47,070 nt of DNA from an uncultured Hyphomicrobiaceae bacterium (GCA_937931785.1 CALHAX010000061.1:1-47070); one strand, 5' to 3'. Counted from the first letter of the stretch, positions 8,245-17,237 are shown. Notes: generated from the sequence alone by a model not told the origin. Translations and numbers: made by a program.

Positions 8245-9558
8245 ATGATACTACGTGGCCAAACTGTTGCGGCCCGCGCGGCGGCAGGTTCCAGGTTTGC
8301 AAAGCTGGTGTTGTTCATGACCAACAGCGTGGCGATGCGTCTTTTGCTCGCGATGAGTATTGTGGTGATCCTTGTTCTGGTGCCGCGCCCATCACAACTT
8401 ATGGTCGTGTTCGTTGCTCTTGCTGCGACGCTTTTCATTCTTGCCCATCGGCCAGATGCTGCGTTTTCGTCAACGTTGCGGGGTGTGCTGCGTGCGACCT
8501 GGCCACTGTTTGCCTTGTTTCTTTGTGCTGCATTGGTTGCAGGTTTCACTGCGTTCGCGCCAGGCGTGCATTTTGAACAGCTACCCAAAATACTCGGACT
8601 CCAATTTGCGGTCCTGGTTCTGTATTGCCTTGGCCGACTTGCCGGACCCGTGCCGTGGAGCACCTTGCTTGCCTGGATTTTTGGCATCCTGGTGGTCTCG
8701 ACACTACTGCTGCTTGTCGAAGAGGGGCGGTTTGTGATCCATCAAACGCTCGGGATTATCGATCTTGGCAATCCGGCCAACTATGCCGCGCTCAATCGGG
8801 CATTTCTGATGCTCACATTGGCGCTTGTTTTTCTGGCTGTCACGGCCGTGCAACTGAAAGCGTGGATGTGGTGTGGCTTGTGCGTTGTGCTTGTCGCAAT
8901 GATCACGGTTGCGACGCATTCGGATTCTGCCCGACTGGTTGCCGTGCTTGCTATGGTCGGACTCTTGCCGTGGGTTGGATTGCATCGCACCTTACTTTCG
9001 ACGGCCTTTGCTGGCGCCGTGATCGCGATGCTGGCGGGGCCCTTCGTCTACGATTCGCTGTTGTCCGCATGGCAGGCCGGACCGTTGACCGATTACAAGG
9101 TCGGGACGTTTCTCAATCGCCTGGAGACCTACGCCGACTTCAGCGCGTTGATCCGGGAGAGTCATTTTCTCGGACGCGGCTTCAATGTCTCGAAACTGAT
9201 CGCCAATGAGCCGTCCCTGTTTGCAATGCCGAACAGACCGTGCGGACAACCGGGCGTGTTCTGCCCCTGGCATCCACACAACGCAGGACTGGAAGTGACG
9301 ACGGATCTGGGTGGCCTGGGAATACTCTGGTTGTCGCTGGTGCTGTGGTCCATCCGCAGTTTGGTGCTCCAGCTCGCCGCGTGGCAGCAGCCAGGCACCA
9401 TCGCACTGGTGGTAGGGTTCCTGGCGGTATCGTTTGTGGCCGACGGTTTATGGCAAGCCTGGTGGTGGATGGTGGCTGGGCTGATTGCCATGTGGATCGG
9501 CATTCTGACAGCCAATCCGGATCGACCGTTGCTGTTTCAACGCGATGGTGCGCGATAG
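8245..9558 (+). CDS. O-antigen ligase/polymerase-like membrane protein (WaaL/Wzy superfamily)
   Basis: 437 residues with roughly ten to twelve membrane segments. A large periplasmic loop contains the family signature: SHFLGRGFN, then FCPWHPHNAGLEVTTDLGGLGI. The HPHN and distal Gly-rich segment mark the Wzy_C/O-antigen ligase superfamily. Such proteins polymerise undecaprenyl-linked repeat units or attach glycan to lipid A core; sequence alone does not separate the two. The start at 8245 lacks a clear Shine-Dalgarno and an ATG at 8317 just before the first membrane segment is an alternative. It converges with the MurJ-like gene, overlapping it by 22 bp at the 3' ends. Confidence 0.82.
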   Translation: MILRGQTVAARAAAGSRFAKLVLFMTNSVAMRLLLAMSIVVILVLVPRPSQLMVVFVALAATLFILAHRPDAAFSSTLRGVLRATWPLFALFLCAALVAGFTAFAPGVHFEQLPKILGLQFAVLVLYCLGRLAGPVPWSTLLAWIFGILVVSTLLLLVEEGRFVIHQTLGIIDLGNPANYAALNRAFLMLTLALVFLAVTAVQLKAWMWCGLCVVLVAMITVATHSDSARLVAVLAMVGLLPWVGLHRTLLSTAFAGAVIAMLAGPFVYDSLLSAWQAGPLTDYKVGTFLNRLETYADFSALIRESHFLGRGFNVSKLIANEPSLFAMPNRPCGQPGVFCPWHPHNAGLEVTTDLGGLGILWLSLVLWSIRSLVLQLAAWQQPGTIALVVGFLAVSFVADGLWQAWWWMVAGLIAMWIGILTANPDRPLLFQRDGAR

Positions 9559-11033
9559 ATCAGGGCCGCGGCAGCAAGCGTGCCGGCGCACCACAATGCG
9601 CCAAGAACAACGTCAAATGCGACCATGGTGGGCAGAACCGTACCGAGACTGATAACCAATCCGCCAACCGCGGTGGCCGCTCCGACAAGCTTCGCAATTT
9701 GTCTGTTGAATCCGAAATCGCCGACGTGCCAGCCCATGACACGTGTACCGCGGATGGCAAACACAAACCATCCGACAAGATACCCAACAGCCAAGGCTAC
9801 CATCAGGCCCGGCAATCCAAGTGTTGGACGCAGCCCCCACGCCGTGATCAACAAGATCCCCAATGCCAATGCAGAAGTCGACAGGACAGTGCGCTGCAAG
9901 TTCGCTGCATTGAGAACAGACATGCAGTGAGCGATCGCGCCCTGAGCGGGGATTGCCAGGAACGCGATGGTGGCCAGCGATGCAATACGCTGCAGGTCAA
10001 CCGGCTCGATCCCGGTCCAACCATAGAGGATGGCAACAACGCTTGGCGCAAACCACGCAGCGGGCAAGGCAATCGAAAGGGCCACGGCGAGCGTTGCGAA
10101 CAAAGACGCACGGCTCATCTCCTGTGCGTGCCCGGGTGCTCCACGATCAAGCGCATCCGTCATGCGCGGTAACAACATGAGGGGGAGAACTGTGATTGCG
10201 ATGCCGAGAGGCAGGTCGGCAAGTTTTATGGCGTAGTTGAAAACTGCAATGCCACCGTCCGTCGCCGACGCGAACGCACGCGCTATAACGGGAAACAGAA
10301 GAAACAACCCGCCTGCCAGCAAGGCTGTCAGATAGCGTGCCCCTATATTCCAGTCGATGACGCCTGCTTCCATGGTCCGCGGTTTGCGGCTCGGCTTGAG
10401 TGCAACCACCTGACTGGCGTATCTCAATGCGCCGCCCAGAAGCAGAGCGCAGCCAACTGAGAGGAACGGACGGCTTGTCCACATGACAGCAAGCAAGCCC
10501 CCAATCAAAGCCAGATTGAGGATGATCGTTCCGAACGCAGGAAGAAAAAAACGCTCCCTGCTCTGCAACCAGGCCGTAGAAATGCTTGTGAGTCCAGTGA
10601 TCGGAGCAAGAAGCAGAAAGAGAGGCAACGCCCAGGCCATGGCAGCCAGTTGCCCATCGGAAAACCCTGGTGCGAAAAGATAAAGCGTCGGCGTTGGAAA
10701 AATAAATCCTGCGACCAGAGCTACGCTGCCGAGCAAGGCGACAACATAGAGGCTTGCCTGACGAAACAGCGCATTTGCGCGGCCTGCACCGCTGCGGCGA
10801 AACTCCGGCACCAGCACATAGAGCATGGCCCCCGTTGTCAGCAGGTTTGTCAGGATATCGGGTAGCGTGAGCAGAACGATCAACTGATCTGCCGTTCGCT
10901 CTGCACCGAATTGCGCAGCGATCAGAAGCTCACGTACGAAACCGGTAACACGACCAAGCAGAAGCACAAGCGACAAGCCGATGCCAGCGGCGAACCACTT
11001 TGCCAGAGGAAACCTTGCAGAGCTGGCGTTCAT
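9537..11033 (-). CDS. MurJ/MviN-like MOP-superfamily lipid-linked saccharide flippase
   Basis: 498 residues with about 13-14 membrane segments. The N-terminal GRVTGFVRELLIAAQFG and the charged MLYVLVPEFRRSG after the second helix are MurJ hallmarks rather than Wzx hallmarks. It would flip a lipid-linked saccharide across the inner membrane. It is the last gene of the - strand run and sits in a polysaccharide cluster rather than beside murein genes, so it may be a glycan-dedicated paralogue rather than the essential lipid II flippase. Its start is 77 bp behind asnB. Assignment to the MOP superfamily is firm, substrate is inferred. Confidence 0.85.
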   Translation of the reverse strand: MNASSARFPLAKWFAAGIGLSLVLLLGRVTGFVRELLIAAQFGAERTADQLIVLLTLPDILTNLLTTGAMLYVLVPEFRRSGAGRANALFRQASLYVVALLGSVALVAGFIFPTPTLYLFAPGFSDGQLAAMAWALPLFLLLAPITGLTSISTAWLQSRERFFLPAFGTIILNLALIGGLLAVMWTSRPFLSVGCALLLGGALRYASQVVALKPSRKPRTMEAGVIDWNIGARYLTALLAGGLFLLFPVIARAFASATDGGIAVFNYAIKLADLPLGIAITVLPLMLLPRMTDALDRGAPGHAQEMSRASLFATLAVALSIALPAAWFAPSVVAILYGWTGIEPVDLQRIASLATIAFLAIPAQGAIAHCMSVLNAANLQRTVLSTSALALGILLITAWGLRPTLGLPGLMVALAVGYLVGWFVFAIRGTRVMGWHVGDFGFNRQIAKLVGAATAVGGLVISLGTVLPTMVAFDVVLGALWCAGTLAAAALIYRAPSR

Positions 11034-11109
11034 TGGCTCAACGCCGCAGAGACTCGCATGCCGCGATAAGTGACGACCATGGTCCCGTCTCCGATGCCTC
11101 CTGCACGTG

Positions 11110-12846
11110 TCAGTGTGCCATCCATACGGATGTGGTCAAAAGCGTCCGTAGTTCCCGCGTGTTGTTTGCCTCTCCCGCAATATGGTTCTCCAGCAGGGTT
11201 CGTGCGTTCGCGACCTGATAGCGTGACGGGTCAAGACCAGCAATCGTGTCGTGCGCCCAGTCCTTCAACGGACCCTTGATCCATTCCCCGATTGGTAAGG
11301 TGGGCATCGACTTCTTGCGGAACATGAAATCCTTCTCGAAGTGGCGCAGGCCGAATTTCTTGAGGAAATACTTGCTGACATCGCCATTAAAACGCTGCTC
11401 CATGGGCATTAACGTCATGAGCTCGCTCATGCGATGATCGAGAAACGGCGAACGTCCTTCGATGGACAGACCCGCGCCCATGCGATCGGTCTTGATGAGG
11501 TTGTTACCCGGGCCAAGGATTGCTGCTTCGTAGGATGCGATCTGATCGATCGCGCTGAGATGCGCATAGGGATCCATGAGGCCACGGAATGCGGCCATGG
11601 GGTCTGGCAGTGATCTCGCAAAATCTGCATCCAGCAGGATCGACCGCTTTTCCGTCGGCAAATAGGTGATGCGTTTGAAATAGTCCGGAAGCGGAAGTGC
11701 GGAGCCGCAATGTTTCATCAGGAAATCCTGATTGTGCGTAAAGCCGGAGAGAATTTCATCCGGACCGTCCCCATTGAACGCAACAATGACGCCCGCGTCA
11801 TGTGCGGCCTGACATAGTTTTCGGATCAGCATGAACGAAAAATCGCCATGCGGCTGATCCGCGTGAAACAGAAAATTCTGAATATTGTCCGTAACGATAC
11901 TTTCGTCATAGGTGACCGGCGTCACGTTGACACCTATGGCTTTCGCCGCTTGCTTTGCGTACTCAAACTCACCGTATCCAGGAACCGTGCAATCCAGCCC
12001 GAAGCACAGCATGTCCGGCTCGTTCCATTGCTTCTTCAGGTGCGCACCAATAATGGATGAATCAACGCCCCCAGAGAGAAACAGACAGCCTTTGACGTCG
12101 AAACGCATCTGCAAGCGGATCGCGTCGTCGAGAAGTGTTGCAAATTCCTCTTCGGAAACATGACGTTTTTCCTGATCCATGGACCACGACCAGTAGCGCT
12201 TGACCTCACGCTTTCCGTTGCCATCGATCAACCAGCAAGTTCCGGGCTCGACGTGCTGAATACCCTTGTAGCAGGTCCGGGGTGGTGGGCAGTAATTGAA
12301 CGTATGGACGAGATTGAGCCCCACATCATCAATCTCCGGCTCAACGCCTGGAAGGCTCAGGATTGTCTTGATTTCGCTCCCGAACGCAAAACCGTCATCG
12401 ATATCCATAAAGTAGCATGGCTTGATGCCCTGACGATCGCGCGCGAGCATACCCTTGTTCTGTTTGGTGTCCCAGATAAAGAACGCGAACATGCCGATCA
12501 GGCGTTGCAGCATGGCGTCGCCTTCTTCGCGCCAAAGATGAACCAGAACCTCCGTGTCGCAACGGGACTTGAATTTGTATCCCTTTGCTTTCAGCTCCTC
12601 GCGCAGCTCGATGAAATTGTAGATCTCACCGTTGAAGACGACCCAAACGGTGTCGTCCTCATTCGACATCGGCTGCTTGCCATTCTCCGGATCAACAACG
12701 GCGAGACGCGCGTGGCCAAGAACGGCTGGACCCACTTTAATCGCTCCTTGCTCATCCGGGCCGCGATAGCGAATGCAGCCGATCATGTCCTCGACATTCT
12801 CGACAGTGAAACGTGGGACGTTGAAGACACCTGCTATTCCGCACAT
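11110..12846 (-). CDS. asnB: Asparagine synthase (glutamine-hydrolysing) family protein
   Basis: 578 residues, standard length. It opens MCGIAGVFN, so Cys2 becomes the N-terminal nucleophile of the glutaminase domain, with RYRGPDEQG, HARLAVVD and FNGEIYNFIELR supporting. The synthetase domain has the ATP-pyrophosphatase loop SGGVDSS at 258-264 and SIEGRSPFLDHRM further on. Biochemically it makes an amide from glutamine, ATP and a carboxylate. In O-antigen and capsule loci such genes are often thought to amidate uronic acid or amino-acid groups on sugars, so free asparagine may not be the product here. The 92-bp gap to the sugar-transferase gene fits one operon. Confidence 0.9.
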   Translation of the reverse strand: MCGIAGVFNVPRFTVENVEDMIGCIRYRGPDEQGAIKVGPAVLGHARLAVVDPENGKQPMSNEDDTVWVVFNGEIYNFIELREELKAKGYKFKSRCDTEVLVHLWREEGDAMLQRLIGMFAFFIWDTKQNKGMLARDRQGIKPCYFMDIDDGFAFGSEIKTILSLPGVEPEIDDVGLNLVHTFNYCPPPRTCYKGIQHVEPGTCWLIDGNGKREVKRYWSWSMDQEKRHVSEEEFATLLDDAIRLQMRFDVKGCLFLSGGVDSSIIGAHLKKQWNEPDMLCFGLDCTVPGYGEFEYAKQAAKAIGVNVTPVTYDESIVTDNIQNFLFHADQPHGDFSFMLIRKLCQAAHDAGVIVAFNGDGPDEILSGFTHNQDFLMKHCGSALPLPDYFKRITYLPTEKRSILLDADFARSLPDPMAAFRGLMDPYAHLSAIDQIASYEAAILGPGNNLIKTDRMGAGLSIEGRSPFLDHRMSELMTLMPMEQRFNGDVSKYFLKKFGLRHFEKDFMFRKKSMPTLPIGEWIKGPLKDWAHDTIAGLDPSRYQVANARTLLENHIAGEANNTRELRTLLTTSVWMAH

Positions 12847-12938
12847 CGGCGTGGCTCCGTAGCTGCGTGGTGTTACGACTTGCGCGACTCATAGCGCGCG
12901 CCGTGACGAATTGAAATCGTTATGGCGCATGCGGGAGA

Positions 12939-13490
12939 TCAGTTTGACGCGGAACGACGCAGCGTGATGACGGTTTGAAGCAGGAGCGTGATATCGCCCA
13001 AAAATGTGTGAGATCGCACATACTCCAGATCGTACGAGAGCACCTGCTCGCGGGTTCCGGTGGACCGGACTCTCACCTGTGCGAGACCGGTGATTCCCGG
13101 CCGAACTGAATGGCGTTCGGCCCATGCTGCGGCATCGTAGTCGCTCTCCTGAGCCGGCACGTAAGGCCGCGGCCCGACGAGCGCCATGTCGCCTTTCAGA
13201 ACGTTCAGCAGTTGCGGCAATTCATCGATGCTGCTCTTGCGGATAAAGCGGCCGATTGGCGTGATGCGCGGATCGCCTTGCGCAGTCGAAAAACCCGATT
13301 TTTCAGCCCCAAGCGCCATGCTGCGGAACTTGTACATGACGAAGGTCTTGCCCCAACGACCAACGCGTTGCTGCGTATAGATGGCAGGGCCAGGGCTTGT
13401 ACAGCGGATCGCGATCGCGACACAGATCAAAATGGGCAACAAGGCGATGAGTCCTAGCGCTGCACATACGAAATCAAACACGCGTTTCAT
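12939..13490 (-). CDS. Polyprenyl-phosphate sugar-1-phosphate transferase (short PglC/WecP-like)
   Basis: 183 residues, the short monotopic form. One N-terminal re-entrant membrane helix (FDFVCAALGLIALLPILICV) precedes the catalytic domain. The domain carries KFRSM, SIDELPQLLNVLKGDMALVGPRP in two adjacent blocks, and PGITGLAQVR. These are the bacterial sugar transferase motifs; the Asp-Glu pair in the DELPQ block is the catalytic dyad of PglC. It loads the first sugar phosphate of a repeat unit on undecaprenyl phosphate. Start and preceding stop overlap as ATGA, so it is translationally coupled to the HpcH-like gene. Given the PglE-like aminotransferase upstream, a diamino- or acetamido-sugar is the likely first sugar (inference). 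Confidence 0.88.
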   Translation of the reverse strand: MKRVFDFVCAALGLIALLPILICVAIAIRCTSPGPAIYTQQRVGRWGKTFVMYKFRSMALGAEKSGFSTAQGDPRITPIGRFIRKSSIDELPQLLNVLKGDMALVGPRPYVPAQESDYDAAAWAERHSVRPGITGLAQVRVRSTGTREQVLSYDLEYVRSHTFLGDITLLLQTVITLRRSASN

Positions 13491-14323
13491 GAACGCACGT
13501 CGCCCGCCGCCATGATGTCCTTAACGGATCGACGCACCGCAAAATCAAAGGAGACCCGACTCTTCGTCCAATCTTCAGCACCCCAACTTTCCACATCGCG
13601 GCATACGGCACGTAATGTAGCGATCTCTTCTGCGAGGTCGACGCGAGAGATCATCTGATCGAGTGTCTCAGCACCGCGATGGAAGGTGCGTGAGAGAATC
13701 ACAGCACGCGCACCACGTCGCGTGATTTCTTGCAAAACCATGCGGCCCGACACGACCCCCTCATCACAACGGGCAACACCGCCAATGCCAAAAGGAATTC
13801 CAGCCGTGGACAAACTGGCAATTGCGGCGTCGAGTTTACCTTCAACCAGGGGTTCAAAAATAAACGTATTTCCGTAAGCAATATGGAGATCATTGAGCCC
13901 AAAGTGGTACGAATCAACAGCCGCAATACGCGCCAGGGCGGCATGATCTGCCAGCGCCTCGGGTGTTTCGATGAGTGGGCACACTTTCGCACGTCCCGCC
14001 ACAAGTTCGCAGTATTGCTCGACGTCAGCTGCTGTCTCAAACATCGGCAGCATCAGGCAGTCCGCGCCCGCGTCGATAGCAGCGTCAATCTCCTCGCGAG
14101 ATTTTTGGTGTAGCGGGTTCGTTCGCACCAACAATTCGTTGCTTCCAATTGCAGCGCGCACAGCGGCAATGTCCGCAATACTGTGGTTGCTCTTGACCGT
14201 GTTGACGTGCCCTTGGCGGGCTTCCTTGCCCATCTTTTCCAGATCGACAAAGATCGTGTCCACGCCCGATGATACAGCATGATGCGCGATGTCAGGCGCA
14301 TTGGTGATGAGCATCAACTTCAT
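13487..14323 (-). CDS. HpcH/HpaI aldolase/citrate lyase-family enzyme
   Basis: 278 residues from the ATG at 14323 (MKLMLITN); the frame extends 23 residues further upstream but those look non-coding. It has a PEP-utilising TIM-barrel pattern: DTIFVDLEKMGK, LLVRTNP, ADCLMLPMFETAADVE, VCPLIETPEAL and FGLNDLHIAYG. These fit the HpcH/HpaI family, where the Arg, Glu and Asp of such segments bind a divalent metal and a pyruvate-like carbonyl. Members sit in several sugar loci with unknown role; it may form or cleave a C-C bond on a keto-acid sugar precursor. It overlaps the next gene by 4 bp. Substrate unknown. Confidence 0.78.
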   Translation of the reverse strand: MKLMLITNAPDIAHHAVSSGVDTIFVDLEKMGKEARQGHVNTVKSNHSIADIAAVRAAIGSNELLVRTNPLHQKSREEIDAAIDAGADCLMLPMFETAADVEQYCELVAGRAKVCPLIETPEALADHAALARIAAVDSYHFGLNDLHIAYGNTFIFEPLVEGKLDAAIASLSTAGIPFGIGGVARCDEGVVSGRMVLQEITRRGARAVILSRTFHRGAETLDQMISRVDLAEEIATLRAVCRDVESWGAEDWTKSRVSFDFAVRRSVKDIMAAGDVRS

Positions 14324-14443
14324 AGGGTGTATCGAACCTGGAGCGCGCACCAACGACTTGTGCCGACCAAACCTGCAGGACGCAATCGCCACGCGCTTGC
14401 ATCACACACACGGCGTTGCACGAGAAGGCACGGATTTCAATGT

Positions 14444-15562
14444 CTATGTGAACGTTGTGTGGGTGAGTGTGCGCGCATCCGATTGTCGCAAAACCACTAA
14501 GGACTGCATATACTGAACAATTGCTTCCACCGCACGCGCGCAAAGCAAGATAAGGCCAACCAGAGCGAGCGTTGCACCTGTATAGCCAACAACCATGAAC
14601 GGCAGCGGCAACAGCGTCAACACGACAGGCGCACGTTGTGTATTCACAAAGTTCAAGATCAACTGGATCATTGCTCGCTTCGCTATAGCGAAAATCGCCA
14701 TCAGGCAGCACATGAATGCAATGACAATCAACGCAACCGGCCAAGCTTTCGCAATAAGTTCACCCGCACCGTGCGTCGCAATGCCTGTGATGAATCTGGT
14801 ATCCCATCCATAGAAAAGGCCGAGCCGATATACCAGAAACGCACTGTACACTGCTCCGCATCCAGAGATTGCGATATTGATCCACTGCAGGGCTTGCTTA
14901 TCTTCATAGACGGGGGCGTCGTGGGTCGTTCCCCTCAACCATAGTCCCAGCGAGGTCAGGTTGCTCAACACGAAAAATGAAAATCCGACTATAAACAAAC
15001 CGGACGATGTCGTGCAAAGCACCAACCCCAGAGACGATACCAGGCCAAGGCGCAGCGGCGCAGACTCATTTCCTTCACGCGTCACAGCCCAAGCCAAAAG
15101 CGCATACCCCAGGAAAGCTGGCGCAGCACGGCCATTCATCATTGCAAAAACTGAAACGCATAACACTGCAATCGTCAGTAAACCTAAATTCGAGACGGTT
15201 GAGCCAAAGCGGATACCAAGACGCAACATAAGCCCGACAAACAGTGTCATGATCACGATGATCTGAAACGGAAAAACCGCACTAACGCTGGTTCCGAGAT
15301 AATCGGCCAATTTGAATGATGGATGAAAAATATAATATCGCGGAGCCCACACGATGCGTTCTGCATAACGGATCACCGAGCTGTCAACTCGTTTAGCAGA
15401 TTGCTTTTCGCTTTGATTCTGCTGTGACGGATAATCTTCCGCCATCATGGCGCGATACTCAAGCGCGTGGTGAAATATGGTATAATTCTTGGCTCCGACC
15501 AGAACACTCAAGAGCCCTACAATCAGGGCAAACAGTGTGAAAGTGCGAAGAGAACCTGACAT
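14444..15562 (-). CDS. Multi-pass membrane protein, possible polysaccharide polymerase
   Basis: 372 residues, family not recognised. An N-terminal membrane segment is followed by a hydrophilic loop of about 70 residues (rich in Gln, Ser, Tyr). Then come roughly eight to nine further hydrophobic segments and a short polar tail. The layout, a large early loop plus about ten helices, is compatible with Wzy or EpsG-type polymerases, and its place between aminotransferase and HpcH-like genes supports a glycan role. No catalytic motif could be identified. Base composition is lower in G+C than the neighbours and the upstream 211 bp is very A+T rich, which suggests later acquisition. Confidence 0.6.
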   Translation of the reverse strand: MSGSLRTFTLFALIVGLLSVLVGAKNYTIFHHALEYRAMMAEDYPSQQNQSEKQSAKRVDSSVIRYAERIVWAPRYYIFHPSFKLADYLGTSVSAVFPFQIIVIMTLFVGLMLRLGIRFGSTVSNLGLLTIAVLCVSVFAMMNGRAAPAFLGYALLAWAVTREGNESAPLRLGLVSSLGLVLCTTSSGLFIVGFSFFVLSNLTSLGLWLRGTTHDAPVYEDKQALQWINIAISGCGAVYSAFLVYRLGLFYGWDTRFITGIATHGAGELIAKAWPVALIVIAFMCCLMAIFAIAKRAMIQLILNFVNTQRAPVVLTLLPLPFMVVGYTGATLALVGLILLCARAVEAIVQYMQSLVVLRQSDARTLTHTTFT

Positions 15563-15645
15563 AGAAACCGCTCTGAATGCGTTTTGTCGTAAATCGCTTC
15601 TGATTTTTCAGATATACAAACACTATAAATTCGAAAGAATTAAAC

Positions 15646-15662
15646 CGAGTAATAAATACTCG
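15646..15662. repeat. Perfect inverted repeat in A+T-rich intergenic region
   Basis: CGAGTA and TACTCG flank ATAAA. It lies about 85 bp upstream of the membrane-protein start (15562, - strand), within the A+T-rich gap 15563-15773 that holds no gene. Possible regulator site or small hairpin. Confidence 0.35.
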
Positions 15663-15668
15663 TATAAG

Positions 15669-15681
15669 CAGTATTATACTG
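15669..15681. repeat. Second short palindrome beside the first
   Basis: CAGTA-TTA-TACTG, 6 bp from the previous inverted repeat and in the same promoter-like A+T-rich gap. The pair could be tandem operator sites, but chance is hard to exclude in such A+T-rich DNA. Confidence 0.3.
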
Positions 15682-15773
15682 TTGCAATATTTGTGCGCAA
15701 GCTATCGAAACTGATTTGCTTTTATTTTCCACACGAATTTTATCCGGCAGCATTCCACGCTGCCTCTGTTGCT

Positions 15774-17237
15774 CTATGCTGTGCAGTAGCGCTGGATCAC
15801 GTCAACCACACGCTCGATGTCACCGTCCAGATTGTTCGTGCCAGAAGGAAGACACACACCTTCTTCAAACAAGACATCAGAGACGGACTGGTTGTGGCCA
15901 TGAGTGAAATAGGGGCAGTCTGCAAAAACCGACTGGCGGTGCATCGGTTTCCATAGCGGTCGCGCCTCAATGCCATGGTTGGCAAGGTGCGCTATTAATC
16001 CCAAAGGAGTTCTGCCGCTGTCTTCGCCGACCCGCATGACCGACAGCCATCGTGTGGAATGATAGCCATCCGGTTCCGGCATGAAGGAGAGGCCCGCGAT
16101 ACCGCCAAGCCAATCATGGTACGTCGAAAATATCTCGCGGCGCTTGCGCACGCGTTCGTCCAGCACCTGGAACTGTCCCCGGCCAATACCTGCCAGCACA
16201 TTGCTCAGGCGATAGTTGTACCCAATTTCCCGGTGCTCATAATGCAAAACCGGCTCACGGGCCTGCGTAGAGAGATATCTCACCTTGTCAGCGATCGCCT
16301 TGTCGTCCGTCACCAGCGCGCCGCCGCCGGAGGTGGTAATGATCTTGTTGCCGTTGAATGAAAAAACGCCAATTCGCCCGAAGGTCCCGCTGGCGCGCCC
16401 CTTGTATGTCGCACCAAGCGACTCTGCCGCATCTTCCAATATAGGAATGCCGTGGGCGTGCGCGATTTCCAGAAGCGGATCCATGTCTGCGGACTGACCA
16501 TAAAGATTTACCACGACCATCGCTCGGGGCGTCACGCCTGATGCGAGGCAATCATCGATCGCTGCCTGCAGGGCCAACGGCGACATGTTCCAGGTGTCCG
16601 GTTCGGAATCGACGAAGACCGGTGTGGCCCCCTGATACCGGATGGGGTTTGCGGACGCTGCGAACGTCAGCGCGGAGCACAGCACAGTGTCTCCCGGCAC
16701 GACGCCGAGTGCGATCAGACCAAGGTGGATCGCGGCCGTTCCCGAGGACAATGCCACCGCATGGCCCGAGCCCGTATAGTCCGTGATGGCCCTTTCGAAA
16801 CCATCCAGGTTTGGTCCGACGGGTGCAATCCAGTTGGTATCGAAAGCTTCATTGACGAACTTGAGCTCATCGTCGCCAAGATGCGGCGTCGACAGGAGAA
16901 TGGGTTTGAAGTCTTGGGCGTTGTGCAAGCCGACCGGCCGCCGCGCGGCGTCGAGTATCGGTATCTGATCGATCTTGTGTGCTGCGAACAATTTTTCAAC
17001 TTCGCTGAATGGCGCGCCTTCGTGCACGTAGACCGACTTCTTGAGCGGGAGTAATTCAAGCGTGTCACCGAGTGCGCATCCGTCCAGCAGAACACGGCGG
17101 ATATCCCCCTGCGTCACGACGCGTTCGAATGCGCCAAACCGATCGACCAGCAGCAACATCTGCCCACCGCTCGCGTTGAAGCGACGCAGGGCATCCTGCA
17201 CTGTGTTCGATCGCGTCAGTATATCCTCGAAGTCCAC
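15774..17237 (-). CDS. CBS-domain / DegT-DnrJ-EryC1-StrS aminotransferase fusion (PglE-like)
   Basis: 487 residues from a GTG start behind GTGAGG. Residues 1-112 form two CBS motifs (DILTRSNTVQDALRRF...VVTQGDIRRVL and LKKSVYVHEG...DQIPILDAARRPVGL). Residues 113-487 are a full PLP-dependent sugar aminotransferase: TNWIAPVGPNLDGFE, SSGTAAIH at 164-171, EDAAES with the PLP-ring Asp at about 269, and FNGNK with the Schiff-base Lys at about 298. The start of this domain closely resembles PglE/LegC-type enzymes that aminate UDP-4-keto-6-deoxy-HexNAc. CBS pairs usually bind adenosine ligands, so allosteric control is inferred. It is first in the - strand glycan run. Partner dehydratase and acetyltransferase genes are not in this window. 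Confidence 0.87.
   Translation of the reverse strand: MDFEDILTRSNTVQDALRRFNASGGQMLLLVDRFGAFERVVTQGDIRRVLLDGCALGDTLELLPLKKSVYVHEGAPFSEVEKLFAAHKIDQIPILDAARRPVGLHNAQDFKPILLSTPHLGDDELKFVNEAFDTNWIAPVGPNLDGFERAITDYTGSGHAVALSSGTAAIHLGLIALGVVPGDTVLCSALTFAASANPIRYQGATPVFVDSEPDTWNMSPLALQAAIDDCLASGVTPRAMVVVNLYGQSADMDPLLEIAHAHGIPILEDAAESLGATYKGRASGTFGRIGVFSFNGNKIITTSGGGALVTDDKAIADKVRYLSTQAREPVLHYEHREIGYNYRLSNVLAGIGRGQFQVLDERVRKRREIFSTYHDWLGGIAGLSFMPEPDGYHSTRWLSVMRVGEDSGRTPLGLIAHLANHGIEARPLWKPMHRQSVFADCPYFTHGHNQSVSDVLFEEGVCLPSGTNNLDGDIERVVDVIQRYCTA

Noticed and set aside
9240-10172. Long + strand open frame (310 codons)
   Set aside because: It lies antisense to the MurJ-like gene and overlaps the ligase-like gene. 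Its product is low-complexity, rich in Arg/Gln/Pro, with no domain.
12160-12894. Long + strand open frame (244 codons)
   Set aside because: Antisense to asnB, whose catalytic residues are all present.
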